Shown here piece by piece: positions 26,286 to 34,551 of a stretch of DNA of 64,000 nucleotides. Under the pieces are notes generated by a model. The model saw nothing but the letters and a program-made list of their open reading frames with translations. It was not told the origin of the DNA and did no database searches. This DNA comes from Bacillota bacterium. Lineage in GTDB: Bacteria; Bacillota; Clostridia; Lachnospirales; Lachnospiraceae. The position numbers were made by a program, and so were the translations under genes. Numbering within the stretch: the stretch's first letter is position 1; the number at the start of each line of letters is the position of its first letter. The DNA lies in NCBI GenBank assembly GCA_023439125.1, contig JAEXOU010000007.1:133322-197321 (forward strand). The letters run 5' to 3'.

Positions 26286-26953
26286 ATGTCTATAAAAAAA
26301 AGAATAGGCACTATTTTATCTATTGCACTATCCATGTCTATCATGAGTAGTATGCCTTCGTTAAATGTATACGCACATAATAGCGATTATCTCAGTGGTA
26401 CATATGCATCTACAGCAAGCTTCAATCAAAGTAATCTAAAATTTCAAATTAATTCATCAGCACAAACTACATTGCTTACTTCGTCCGTGTACAATAGTGC
26501 CTTTTCATGGGATGGTATTAGTAGTAAAGTAGGGAACCTATCAATAGCTGTTATTACTGAAAGTATGCCATCCATGGGTTTCTATCCAGTTAATGGTCAA
26601 TTTTATTCCGATGGAACATTAGCTGAAGTAATCCCCTATAATTCGAGTGGGAGTATTATTTCTGCGGGTGGCGACTGGCATCGTGTGGTTATTCAAATGA
26701 ATACTTCTACCTCAACTTAACAAGTTTTTATGCATCATCAAATCCAACTGCTTTTGCAAAAAAGACATTTACACACGAGGTCGGTCATGCTTTAAAATTA
26801 GCACATCCGGTAAACAACTCTTCTTTAAGCGGTCACATATACAGTGGATTGCCATATGCGGTAATGTGTCAAGGTATGCCTAATTCAACGAATGTCGCAT
26901 CAACTGTGGTTTCACATGATAAAGACAATTTAAAAGCAAAATGGGGGGTATAA
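26286..26953 (+). pseudogene. Secreted matrixin-like zinc metalloprotease, frameshifted
   Basis: The first frame starts at 26286 with a signal peptide (MSIKKRIGTILSIALSMS to VYAHNS) and runs to a stop at 26718. The other frame continues from about 26702: YFYLNLTSFYASSNPTAFAK, then KTFTHEVGHALKLAHPVNNS, ending WGV at 26951. The HEVGHALKLAH segment is the HExxHxxxxxH zinc site of metzincin proteases, and PYAVMCQGMP is a plausible Met-turn. The two parts together give a protein of about 220 residues and need one shift of -1 near 26700-26717. No slippery heptamer is present, so a mutation or a sequence error is more likely than programmed frameshifting. Confidence 0.75.
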
Positions 26954-26955
26954 GT

Positions 26956-27783
26956 ATGAAAGGAAGATTAATCAAACATAAAGCTCTTATTTTTTCAGTT
27001 TCGATAATCGCATTGTTCACTGTATCGTTCTCTATACTGTCATATTGTATCACAGATAAAGATATTGAGATTGTTCAAGTTCACGCAGACAGAATCGTTT
27101 ATAAGAATTTAAATGAACTGATAAATGCTGCCGATGTGGTGGTTATCGGTGAGTTATGCAAAAAAACAGAGCAATCATTGGAATATACTTTCGATGAAGA
27201 ATTTAAAAAAGACATTATCAGTAATACAATATCACAAAATGTAATATCTGTAAAAAAAATATTAAAAGGTGACGTTGTCGACCCTACTATTAAAGTATCC
27301 CAGCGTTATGGAATTGATGAAAACCAAAACAAGCTAATTACATTTAGCGAATTGACTCCTATGAAGGAAGCCGACGAGTGGATCTTTTTCTTATATTATG
27401 ACAAAGTTTATGATACCTATTGGTGTGCCGGAGATTATACAGGTAGATATCCTGTCCCGAACGAGGAGATTTTACATATTTACGAGAACGTTAAAAACAT
27501 TGTCAATAAACGAAACGAATGGTTAGACACAAAAGAAAAGATCGCTGATTCCCAAGTTGAGAGCACAATGATGAACGATGACTATGTTTATACCGATGCG
27601 AGTGGTATTAATTATCTTTTACATTCGAAAGAAGAAGCGGATATAGTAATGTCATTTAACGATGAAATTTCGTTATGTGCAGATGGGTTAAAAGCTTCTG
27701 ATTTTGGACTTTATGAAAAAGATTTAATTAACATTGAACTATACTGTGATATCCTTGAGGCTTTTCATCTAACCCAAAATTAG
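26956..27783 (+). CDS. Single-pass membrane protein of unknown function
   Basis: A 275-residue protein from the ATG at 26956, five codons after an earlier possible start at 26941; a run of six G lies a few bases upstream. One membrane segment (about residues 10-30) anchors an extracytoplasmic part. Its stretch ELINAADVVVIGELCKKTEQ, ISVKKILKGDVVDPTIKVSQRYG and MKEADEWIFFLYY form a pattern seen in small secreted proteins of Firmicutes, but I cannot name a family. It begins two bases after the frameshifted protease gene and probably shares its transcript. No metal site or signal lipobox is seen. Confidence 0.65.
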   Translation: MKGRLIKHKALIFSVSIIALFTVSFSILSYCITDKDIEIVQVHADRIVYKNLNELINAADVVVIGELCKKTEQSLEYTFDEEFKKDIISNTISQNVISVKKILKGDVVDPTIKVSQRYGIDENQNKLITFSELTPMKEADEWIFFLYYDKVYDTYWCAGDYTGRYPVPNEEILHIYENVKNIVNKRNEWLDTKEKIADSQVESTMMNDDYVYTDASGINYLLHSKEEADIVMSFNDEISLCADGLKASDFGLYEKDLINIELYCDILEAFHLTQN

Positions 27784-27828
27784 GTAAATACCGAAAAAAT
27801 AGTGCAGTATCTCAAATGTGTCCCACAA

Positions 27829-27862
27829 TACATAAAAGACACCCTTTTCAGAGTGCCTTTCC
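27829..27862 (-). terminator. Terminator after the tRNA pair
   Basis: On the minus strand GGCACTC pairs with GGGTGTC around a six-base loop, with two G-T pairs, followed by TTTT. It lies 50 bases after tRNA-Thr. Confidence 0.6.
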
Positions 27863-27911
27863 TTTTCCCGATATTCTCTTAACTCCTTACTTTCTCAAGC
27901 CTTTTCATTAA

Positions 27912-27984
27912 AGCTGAAAAAGGGACTTGAACCCTCGACCCCTTCATTACGAGTGAAGTGCTCTACCGACTGAGCTATTTCAGC
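27912..27984 (-). tRNA. tRNA-Thr (CGT)
   Basis: Minus-strand cloverleaf: acceptor GCTGAAA with TTTCAGC, D arm with TAGCTCAGTCGGTAGAGC, anticodon stem CTTCA/TGAAG enclosing CTCGTAA, T arm GAGGGTTCAAGTCCC. The anticodon CGT reads ACG. No encoded CCA. Confidence 0.92.
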
Positions 27985-28015
27985 ATATATTTTTTCTTTT
28001 GATTGAATTCATCAA

Positions 28016-28089
<74 letters not shown>

Positions 28090-28248
28090 ATTTATGTACG
28101 TAAAAACAACTTTGCTAAAATATTATGCACCCGAAAAGGCCAATTGTCAAGTATAAAATACTCTCATAAAAGCAATATAAAATATACTCATAAAAGCAAT
28201 CAGGGCAACAGAATCACTAGCTTATATTACATAAACCGCTCAATCAAT

Positions 28249-28283
28249 ACAACTAGCAAAGTTCATCAAATCTTTGCTAGTTG
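28249..28283 (-). terminator. Hairpin after the RNase H gene
   Basis: AACTAGCAAAG and CTTTGCTAGTT form an 11-base stem with a ten-base loop directly after the stop of the RNase H gene. It lacks a T run, so its role as terminator is likely but not certain. A 14-base direct repeat (CTCATAAAAGCAAT) occurs twice in the stretch just beyond it. Confidence 0.5.
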
Positions 28284-28289
28284 GTAAAA

Positions 28290-28916
28290 CTACGATTGGA
28301 TACCGACAGCAGCCTTTGCTAAAGAATCTGCCAAATCATTATATTTATCACCGGAGTGACCTTTTACCTTTATGAAGTTCACTTTAACTTTGGTTTTAAT
28401 CTCATCGTAAAACATCTTATACTTCTGTGTTCCTTCTTTATTGGTTTTCCAGGCACCAATGCACCAGTTTGCAATTCCCTCATAGTCATAATAGATATCA
28501 ATGCTCTTGATGCCGTGATCTACACAATATTGCATTGCACACATCGAACCTTCAATCTCACCAGCTACGTTACGCATCGTTGCCATCTCAGGATTGGAAA
28601 ACTTCTTGGAGAAGTGTTCTTCTTTCCCATCATGGAAAATTACAGCTCCATAGGAATACTCTTTTGTTACAATATTGTAGCTTCCATCTACATAAGCGAC
28701 TGCTTCGGATTTCGAATCCGATATGGTACCGTTTTGGGAATTGTCTTTCTCCGAAACCATGGATAAACCTGATAAAAATGCATCTGCTTCCTGAACCGTT
28801 GGAAAACTTTTATATATAGCTCCAGAATATCCGTTTATATTTTTTTGACAATCTGCCCAAGTCATATATATCCCTGGAACAACACCTTTTTTCACTGCAT
28901 AATATTTCTTTGCCAT
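28290..28916 (-). CDS. rnhA: Ribonuclease HI with N-terminal viroplasmin-type hybrid-binding domain
   Basis: A 208-residue protein. Residues 1-50 (KKYYAVKKGVVPGIYMTWADC, SGAIYKSFPTVQEADAFL) are the viroplasmin/RNase H1 hybrid-binding domain. The RNase H domain follows with the four catalytic acids in AVAYVDGSYN, NVAGEIEGSM, YYDYEGIANW and KYNDLADSLAK. It removes RNA from RNA-DNA hybrids. The start at 28916 has AGGAG seven bases upstream. The gene is preceded by a leader made of five 36-bp tandem repeats and a promoter at 29123-29150, an unusual arrangement for a housekeeping nuclease. Confidence 0.88.
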   Translation of the reverse strand: MAKKYYAVKKGVVPGIYMTWADCQKNINGYSGAIYKSFPTVQEADAFLSGLSMVSEKDNSQNGTISDSKSEAVAYVDGSYNIVTKEYSYGAVIFHDGKEEHFSKKFSNPEMATMRNVAGEIEGSMCAMQYCVDHGIKSIDIYYDYEGIANWCIGAWKTNKEGTQKYKMFYDEIKTKVKVNFIKVKGHSGDKYNDLADSLAKAAVGIQS

Positions 28917-28937
28917 AACTATACTCCTATCGAACTA

Positions 28938-29117
28938 CTTCTATAAAACAAACCATGTCGATCTATCGAACGATTTCTATATAGCAAACCATATCGATCT
29001 ATCTTACTACTTCTATATAGCAAACCATATCGATCGATCTAACGATTTCTATATAATAAACCATGTCGATCTATCGAACTTCTTCTATATAACAAACCAT
29101 GTCAATCCATCATACTA
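28938..29117. repeat. Tandem repeat, five units of 36 bp
   Basis: Five adjoining units with a period of exactly 36 bases begin at 28938, 28974, 29010, 29046 and 29082; a sixth starts and breaks down after 29117. Each carries the pattern TTCTATATARCAAACCATRT followed by CGATCTATCG and a variable five-base end. Units differ from each other at only a few positions. There are no spacers, so this is not a CRISPR array. On the minus strand the array would form most of the rnhA leader. The stretch from 29151 to 29354 shows nothing I can identify. Confidence 0.85.
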
Positions 29118-29122
29118 CTTCT

Positions 29123-29150
29123 ATTATATCGATTGTTGACATGTTAGCAA
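29123..29150 (-). promoter_or_regulatory. Promoter of the RNase H gene
   Basis: On the minus strand TTGCTA (29145-29150) and TATAAT (29123-29128) are 16 bases apart. Transcription would start near 29116, at the edge of the repeat array, giving a leader of about 200 bases. Confidence 0.6.
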
Positions 29151-29354
29151 GAGGTAATACTGTTCATAATACAACAAATTAAGATTTAGCAAAAGAAGAT
29201 ACAACAAAAGCATGATACTTAAACGACAAGAAGATTCTAACTCTCATCTTAGCTTGTCATATATAAGTAACATGCCTTTTCATATGTTGCTCCATATATT
29301 TTAGAAACTTACTTTGTTTCACCACATATCATTAAAAATAATACTAATATACTT

Positions 29355-30227
29355 TTAACTTCTATGCTCTCCATGGAAAAGTACTCCGATTGCTCCTGGA
29401 CCAGAATGTGCCCCAATGCTTGGACTAATTGTATTCACTACAATATTTTCTCTATGTAGCTTTTCTTTAATTAGGTTTATTACAAAGTTGGCATCTTCTT
29501 CAGCATCTCCATGAACAACGCAGATTACCTCGTCCTCATCTTTATATTTACCCATACTAGCTATCATATTATCAACAATCGTACTTAATGATTTCTTACG
29601 TCCACGTGTAGTACCATTCGATATCAGCTCACCTTTATCATTAACGGTAAGTATTGGTTTTATGTTAATCATAGAACCAATAACGGCTGTTGTCTTGGAT
29701 ACACGTCCACCACGATGAAGATGATGTAAATCATCAACTGTGAACTGGCAACAATACTCTAACTTATGTTCCTCAATCCACTCTGCAACTTCATCGATGT
29801 TCTTGCCTTGCTCACGCATCTCAACTGCCTTCATAATCAGCATTCCCTGACCTAATGATACGTTTAAAGAATCGATGACAATAATCTTAGCACCTGGATT
29901 CTCTTCACATATCTCAGCTGCTCCAACGGTAACATTATTGCAGCCACCACTTAAAGCGGAAGAAAAGCTAATATGAAGAACTTCCATACCTTCATCCACG
30001 TATTTTTGGAAAGTCTCTCGAATTACATGAGGATTACTTGCCATCGTAGTTGGCATAACCCCTTCACGCATCTTATCGTAAAATACTTTTGCAGGTAGCA
30101 AGTTATCTTCTCCATAGGTAACTCCTTCGAGGTCGTAGTAATGAGAGATAATCCCGATGTTCTTCTCTTTAATATAGGAGAGTGGTAAATCAGAATTTGA
30201 ATCTGTTGTTATAGCAAATTCCTTCAT
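29355..30227 (-). CDS. DegV-family fatty acid-binding protein
   Basis: A 290-residue DegV protein. The N-terminal motif ITTDSNSDLPLSYI (residues 6-19) and the segment TTMASNPHVIRETF, the small loop SSALSGGCNNV (about residue 87) and DSLNVSLGQGML are typical of the family, as is HRGGRVSKTTAVIGSMINIKPIL in the second half. DegV proteins bind a fatty acid between two domains and, as FakB, present it to the kinase FakA. No fakA gene is in the window. The downstream part of the transcript ends in an intergenic region without a clear terminator. A second degV gene lies 91 bp upstream. Confidence 0.88.
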   Translation of the reverse strand: MKEFAITTDSNSDLPLSYIKEKNIGIISHYYDLEGVTYGEDNLLPAKVFYDKMREGVMPTTMASNPHVIRETFQKYVDEGMEVLHISFSSALSGGCNNVTVGAAEICEENPGAKIIVIDSLNVSLGQGMLIMKAVEMREQGKNIDEVAEWIEEHKLEYCCQFTVDDLHHLHRGGRVSKTTAVIGSMINIKPILTVNDKGELISNGTTRGRKKSLSTIVDNMIASMGKYKDEDEVICVVHGDAEEDANFVINLIKEKLHRENIVVNTISPSIGAHSGPGAIGVLFHGEHRS

Positions 30228-30318
30228 TGCTTATCTTCCTTTCCCTTAATAATCTAGCAAGACTTTCGCTATGTTTATTATAGCACACTCTAGCTCATAC
30301 AGATAGAGTGTATTCTAA

Positions 30319-31152
30319 CTAGTAGCTAATAATTATTCCACCTTCACTTGCATACAAGCTAGAGATACCACCTGTATTAGAAATAAAGCATTTTGCAAAT
30401 GGAATTCTCTTTAAAATCTCTTCTTTAACATAGATCGCACGTTCAAAGTTGTTACAGTGTGCAATTCCTAGAATACGGTCTTTTGCACCTTTTACATCTT
30501 CCTCAACAAATTTAATCATCCTTTGTAATGCACGCTCGACTCCTCTTGCCTGATCTATTTTTACAATCTCACCTTCATGAGCTCCCATAATCGGCTTAAT
30601 ATTCAAAGCACTACAGATAACAGCAGTAAGGTTGGTTAATCTTCCATTCTTGCGAAGATTATCGAGAGACTCTAGAACAAACTTCGTCTTCATACTATCA
30701 CGGTACTCATTTACGATTGGTACAATTTCCTTAAATGTTTTACCAGCTTCAATTAGCTCCTGAATCTTCATAACAATTAGTGTCTGTCCTACAGAAGCAG
30801 ACTTTGAATCAATTACTGCAATATTTTTATTTGGATGGTCCTCTAAATACAATTTCTTTGCTAATTCAGCACTATTATAAGAACCACTAAGTTTTGAGGT
30901 TAATGTAACTATATAAACATCATCAACTCCATCAAAACATGTCATGAAACTATCAGGAGAAGGACATGAGGATTTTGGACATTGCTTGCTCGCCGCCATT
31001 TTTCTAAGAAAATCTATCTGATTAAAGCTTTCATCGTCAATGATTGTTTCTTCTTCAATTTGGATGGAGAGTGGGACTAAACGTATATTTTCATTTTTCT
31101 TCAACTCCATTGGTAAATCAGTGCAGCTATCTCCAATAATTCTGTAAGTCAT
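30319..31152 (-). CDS. DegV-family fatty acid-binding protein
   Basis: A 277-residue DegV protein, distinct from its neighbour. Motifs: IIGDSCTDLPMELKK (residues 4-18), SKLSGSYNSAEL, DSKSASVGQTLIVMK, and LRKNGRLTNLTAVICSALNIKPIM. It ends SEGGIIISY. The pair probably carry different fatty acids for phosphorylation by FakA, as two or more FakB proteins with different preferences are common in Firmicutes. Its upstream gap holds the plus-strand RNA-like element at 31290-31426. Confidence 0.88.
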   Translation of the reverse strand: MTYRIIGDSCTDLPMELKKNENIRLVPLSIQIEEETIIDDESFNQIDFLRKMAASKQCPKSSCPSPDSFMTCFDGVDDVYIVTLTSKLSGSYNSAELAKKLYLEDHPNKNIAVIDSKSASVGQTLIVMKIQELIEAGKTFKEIVPIVNEYRDSMKTKFVLESLDNLRKNGRLTNLTAVICSALNIKPIMGAHEGEIVKIDQARGVERALQRMIKFVEEDVKGAKDRILGIAHCNNFERAIYVKEEILKRIPFAKCFISNTGGISSLYASEGGIIISY

Positions 31153-31289
31153 AAAAGGTCCTCCTAAACATATATTGTGATGATATCCTTATCACGTAGT
31201 ATTAAAGTTTCACATATGTAGTTTTTAATACCATATATATCATATCACATCAACTTCTATTTGAAAAGTAAAAAAAACATAAACAAAGT

Positions 31290-31426
31290 AGTGTTTTGCA
31301 TGCAAAACACTCGCGCCAAGCGCGGTCGCGCAAGCGACCTCTTCCTATCGCGCTTGTGTGCATCATAGTGTCCTTCCTTTTGGACATTTTTTTACGTAAT
31401 AGGAAAGTTGAAAAACTTTCCTATTA
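31290..31426 (+). ncRNA. Dispersed structured element, copy 1 (candidate small RNA)
   Basis: From 31290 the plus strand shows, in order: a perfect palindrome with arms AGTGTTTTGC and GCAAAACACT; an outer stem CAAGCGCG (31317-31324) with CGCGCTTG (31349-31356) enclosing a hairpin GTCGC-GCAA-GCGAC with a GNRA tetraloop; and a terminator AGTGTCC/GGACATT (31367-31388) with a T run to 31393. A further 13-bp inverted repeat follows (31397-31426). A near-copy lies at 36261-36401. Flanking genes point the other way. No promoter was found. Confidence 0.65.
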
Positions 31427-31431
31427 TATAA

Positions 31432-31461
31432 AAAAGGGGATGCTAGAGTAGCATCCCCAAT
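31432..31461 (-). terminator. Terminator of the phosphofructokinase gene
   Basis: On the minus strand GGGGATGCTA pairs with TAGCATCCCC around a short loop, followed by six T. It lies about ten bases after the gene's stop at 31472. Confidence 0.88.
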
Positions 31462-31471
31462 ATTCCATAAT

Positions 31472-32701
31472 TTATTGTTCTTTATAATATAAATGCCTTG
31501 GAAGTCCTTCCACCATAACTGGTGTTAATTCTGCTTGAATTAATGGACGACAGTAATTTAAGAATTCATCCTTAACATAAAAATTCTCAACATCAATCCA
31601 TTCCATTGGTACTGTCTTTTCTACATTTGCAATCTTTGATATCTCAAAGGTTCCAGTTGTGCACTGATATGGATCATCGGATACACGATTTAACGTAATC
31701 ATCTTACCTGTTTCTCCTGCCATTGCTGCAGCTACTGCTGCACCACCAACTTGGAATGCTTCCGTAATGTCAACACGTGATACGATATGAGAAGCACAAC
31801 GTTGTAAAGTTGAGAATTCAATTGCGCGTGCTTTACAACCAAGCTCACTATTTACAAGACTAGCGATAATACGTCCTGTCCCTGATAAGCTCTTATGTCC
31901 AAACGCATCCACAGCGCTCTCGGATAATTCCATTTCACAAACGTATTTACCATTAGCAAGACGAACTCCTTCGGATACCGCAATGATAATTGATTTTTTT
32001 GTTTTTTGAATTTCACTTAGACGTTTAATAAATGTTTCTGGGTCAAATGGGATTTCTGGAAGGATAATCATATCTGGTCCTTCACAATCCTCACCACGTG
32101 CAAGAGCTGCTGCTCCTGTTAACCATCCCGCATTACGCCCCATAATCTCAAGTACAGTAACACTCTTCATATCATAAACAAGGCCATCACGAATTACTTC
32201 TTTTGTAATAGAAGCAATATACTTTGCTGCACTTCCAAAACCAGGTGTATGATCGGTAGCAGCTAAATCATTATCGATTGTTTTTGGCACACCCATAAAA
32301 CGTATTGGACTATCGATTAATTTCCCATATTCAGCTAACTTATTAATTGTATCCATAGAATCATTGCCACCGATATAGAAGAAATATCCGATTTCAAGCT
32401 CATCTAATTTAGCAAAGATTTCTTCGTAAACTTCCTTATCTTCTGTTGCATCCGGAAGTTTATAGCGACATGAACCCAAATAAGAAGATGGTGTCCGCTT
32501 TAATAACTCAATATCTAAGTTATCTTTAATATGATCTGCCAAATCTACAATTTGTCCATTGATTAATCCTTGAATTCCGTGTTGCATTCCATAAATTTTT
32601 TTGGCTCCTCGATCTTTAGCGGTTTTATATACACCAGCTAAACTGGAATTGATTACAGCTGTTGGTCCACCTGATTGTCCAACGATTACATTGCCTTTCA
32701 T
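31472..32701 (-). CDS. pfp: 6-phosphofructokinase, probably pyrophosphate-dependent
   Basis: A 409-residue phosphofructokinase. The start MKGNVIVGQSGGPTAVINSS is the phosphate-binding loop. The key motif is GGNDS at residues 111-115; in ATP enzymes it is GGDGS, and an Asp at the last-but-one place is the mark of pyrophosphate users. The catalytic loop is PKTIDNDLAATDHTPGFGSA (about residues 144-163). The length fits the B2 clade of PPi enzymes. It phosphorylates fructose 6-phosphate in glycolysis; in clostridia such an enzyme can run reversibly. It has its own promoter and terminator. Confidence 0.88.
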   Translation of the reverse strand: MKGNVIVGQSGGPTAVINSSLAGVYKTAKDRGAKKIYGMQHGIQGLINGQIVDLADHIKDNLDIELLKRTPSSYLGSCRYKLPDATEDKEVYEEIFAKLDELEIGYFFYIGGNDSMDTINKLAEYGKLIDSPIRFMGVPKTIDNDLAATDHTPGFGSAAKYIASITKEVIRDGLVYDMKSVTVLEIMGRNAGWLTGAAALARGEDCEGPDMIILPEIPFDPETFIKRLSEIQKTKKSIIIAVSEGVRLANGKYVCEMELSESAVDAFGHKSLSGTGRIIASLVNSELGCKARAIEFSTLQRCASHIVSRVDITEAFQVGGAAVAAAMAGETGKMITLNRVSDDPYQCTTGTFEISKIANVEKTVPMEWIDVENFYVKDEFLNYCRPLIQAELTPVMVEGLPRHLYYKEQ

Positions 32702-32803
32702 GAAATAGCCTCCTCTTTCCTAATGTACCAAAAGAATATGTAATTTTTTCTTTTTTTATTCTCTTGTAAGGCAAGCCAACCAATGGGTTGGCTCACCTTG
32801 TGC

Positions 32804-32832
32804 ATTATATCAGAAGAGTTTATGAATTGCAA
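32804..32832 (-). promoter_or_regulatory. Promoter and leader hairpin of the phosphofructokinase gene
   Basis: TTGCAA (32827-32832) and TATAAT (32804-32809) on the minus strand are 17 bases apart. The transcript would begin near 32797 and form at once a hairpin (GAGCCAACC/GGTTGGCTT, 32770-32795), without a T run, so it is a 5' leader stem rather than a terminator. It lies 100 bases before the start codon. Confidence 0.75.
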
Positions 32833-32870
32833 TAAAACCGAATTAGTTCAGTGACCGAAAAATATGGAAA

Positions 32871-34544
32871 CTATTCCTCACCAGTAAAACAGTCCTCAAT
32901 TGAGCCTCCTGGTGCAACCATTGGCCAAACCTTATCATCAGTCTCGATGATACAATCGATGACAACTGGCTGTTTACATGCTACAGCCTCCTTAAGTATT
33001 GGCTCAACATCTTCTAGCTTTTCGATACGGAAGGCTTTTGCACCCATAGCTTCGGCTAATTTAACGAAATCAACCTTATCATTTAAGATTGTCTGAGAGT
33101 ATCTCTTTCCATAGAACAGCGTCTGCCATTGTCGTACCATACCAAGTACATGGTTATTAAATACAATTTCAATAACTGGAATATTATAGCGAGTTGCTGT
33201 GGCAATTTCATTCATATTCATACGAAAACAACCATCACCTGCTATATTAATTACGTTTTTCTCCGGGCATGCTAGCTTTGCACCAAGAGAGGCTCCAAGA
33301 CCATAGCCCATAGTACCAAGACCTCCAGAAGTGATTAGAGTTCTAGGACGACGATATTTAATAAATTGACTAGCCCACATCTGATGTTGACCAACTTCTG
33401 TTGAAATAATAACATCATCACCAAAAAGTTCATCTATCTTTTCCAAAATATATGGTCCTGTTAGACGGTCCTTCGGATAAGTTAATGGGAACATTTCTTT
33501 ATTCTTCATTACCTTAGCCATCCACTCAGAATGATCTTGTTGTTCTAATTGATTATTGATGGCAGTGAGTACTGACTTCACATCACCAATGATTTTTTTA
33601 TCCACCATGACATTTTTATTAATCTCTGCTGGATCAATATCAATCTGAATAATCTTAGCATGTTTTGCATAAGTCTTTGTATTTCCCGTAACACGGTCAC
33701 TAAAGCGAGCACCGACTGCTATAAGTAAATCACATGCTGTTACTGCCAAATTCGAAGTTTTTGTTCCATGCATACCAAGCATGCCAGTATAGCGAGGATT
33801 TAACCCACTAAATGCACCTTTTCCCATTAAGCTATCAGTTACAGGAGCATCCAATAATTCTGCAAATTGAGCTAGTTGCTCTGACGCTTCTGAGATTACT
33901 GCACCACCACCAACAAAGATTACTGGCTTCTTTGCCTGTTGTATCATCTCAATTGCATCCAAAATATCAGTTCTGGTAAACGTTGAATTATCCGCTATCG
34001 TCTCTTCAATTGTTTGCACCGTATATTCACATTTAGCTGCAGTAACATCCTTTGTAATATCAACAAGAACTGGGCCTGGTCGACCACTTTTGGCAATTTT
34101 AAAAGCTCGACGAACAGTATCAGCTAATTTATTAATATCTTTTACAATAAAGTTATGTTTTGTAATTGGCATTGTAATACCAGCAATATCAACTTCTTGA
34201 AAACTATCTTTACCAAGTAATGCAGTAGAAACATTACCTGTAATTGCAACCATAGGAACAGAATCCATATAAGCAGTAGCAATTCCAGTTACAAGATTCG
34301 TAGCTCCAGGACCAGAGGTTGCAATACAAACACCAACTTTACCTGTTGCTCTCGCATAACCGTCTGCTGCATGGGATGCTCCTTGCTCATGAGAGGTTAA
34401 AATATGATTAATTTCATCTTGATGGTGATATAACTCATCATAAATATTCAGTACGCCTCCACCAGGATATCCAAAAATGGTATCAACGCCTTGCTCTTTT
34501 AAACATTCAATTAATATTTGGGAACCGGTTAATAACATTTTCAC
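32871..34544 (-). CDS. ilvB: Acetolactate synthase large subunit
   Basis: A 557-residue ThDP enzyme. The N-terminal part has FGYPGGGVLNIYDEL and the catalytic Glu in TSHEQGASHAADGYARATG (about residues 47-65). The middle domain (about 190-330) carries FVGGGAVIS and IQIDIDPAEINKN. The ThDP motif is GDGCFRMNMNEIATATRYN with IVFNN (about 440-465). It joins two pyruvates, or pyruvate and 2-oxobutyrate, in branched-chain amino acid synthesis. It follows ilvD by seven bases, so both are in one T-box-regulated operon. No small regulatory subunit (ilvN) or ilvC is adjacent, so these lie elsewhere. Confidence 0.95.
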   Translation of the reverse strand: MKMLLTGSQILIECLKEQGVDTIFGYPGGGVLNIYDELYHHQDEINHILTSHEQGASHAADGYARATGKVGVCIATSGPGATNLVTGIATAYMDSVPMVAITGNVSTALLGKDSFQEVDIAGITMPITKHNFIVKDINKLADTVRRAFKIAKSGRPGPVLVDITKDVTAAKCEYTVQTIEETIADNSTFTRTDILDAIEMIQQAKKPVIFVGGGAVISEASEQLAQFAELLDAPVTDSLMGKGAFSGLNPRYTGMLGMHGTKTSNLAVTACDLLIAVGARFSDRVTGNTKTYAKHAKIIQIDIDPAEINKNVMVDKKIIGDVKSVLTAINNQLEQQDHSEWMAKVMKNKEMFPLTYPKDRLTGPYILEKIDELFGDDVIISTEVGQHQMWASQFIKYRRPRTLITSGGLGTMGYGLGASLGAKLACPEKNVINIAGDGCFRMNMNEIATATRYNIPVIEIVFNNHVLGMVRQWQTLFYGKRYSQTILNDKVDFVKLAEAMGAKAFRIEKLEDVEPILKEAVACKQPVVIDCIIETDDKVWPMVAPGGSIEDCFTGEE

Positions 34545-34551
34545 ACTTCCT

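Noticed and set aside
26690..26720. Programmed -1 frameshift in the protease gene
   Set aside because: No slippery heptamer or downstream stem was found; mutation or sequence error is more likely.
28938..29117. The 36-bp repeat array as a CRISPR array
   Set aside because: The units are directly joined with no spacers, and no cas gene is near; it is a tandem repeat.
29133..29161. Plus-strand promoter TTGACA with TACTGT
   Set aside because: It lies antisense to rnhA, no gene or clear RNA follows, and the minus-strand promoter explains the conserved boxes better.
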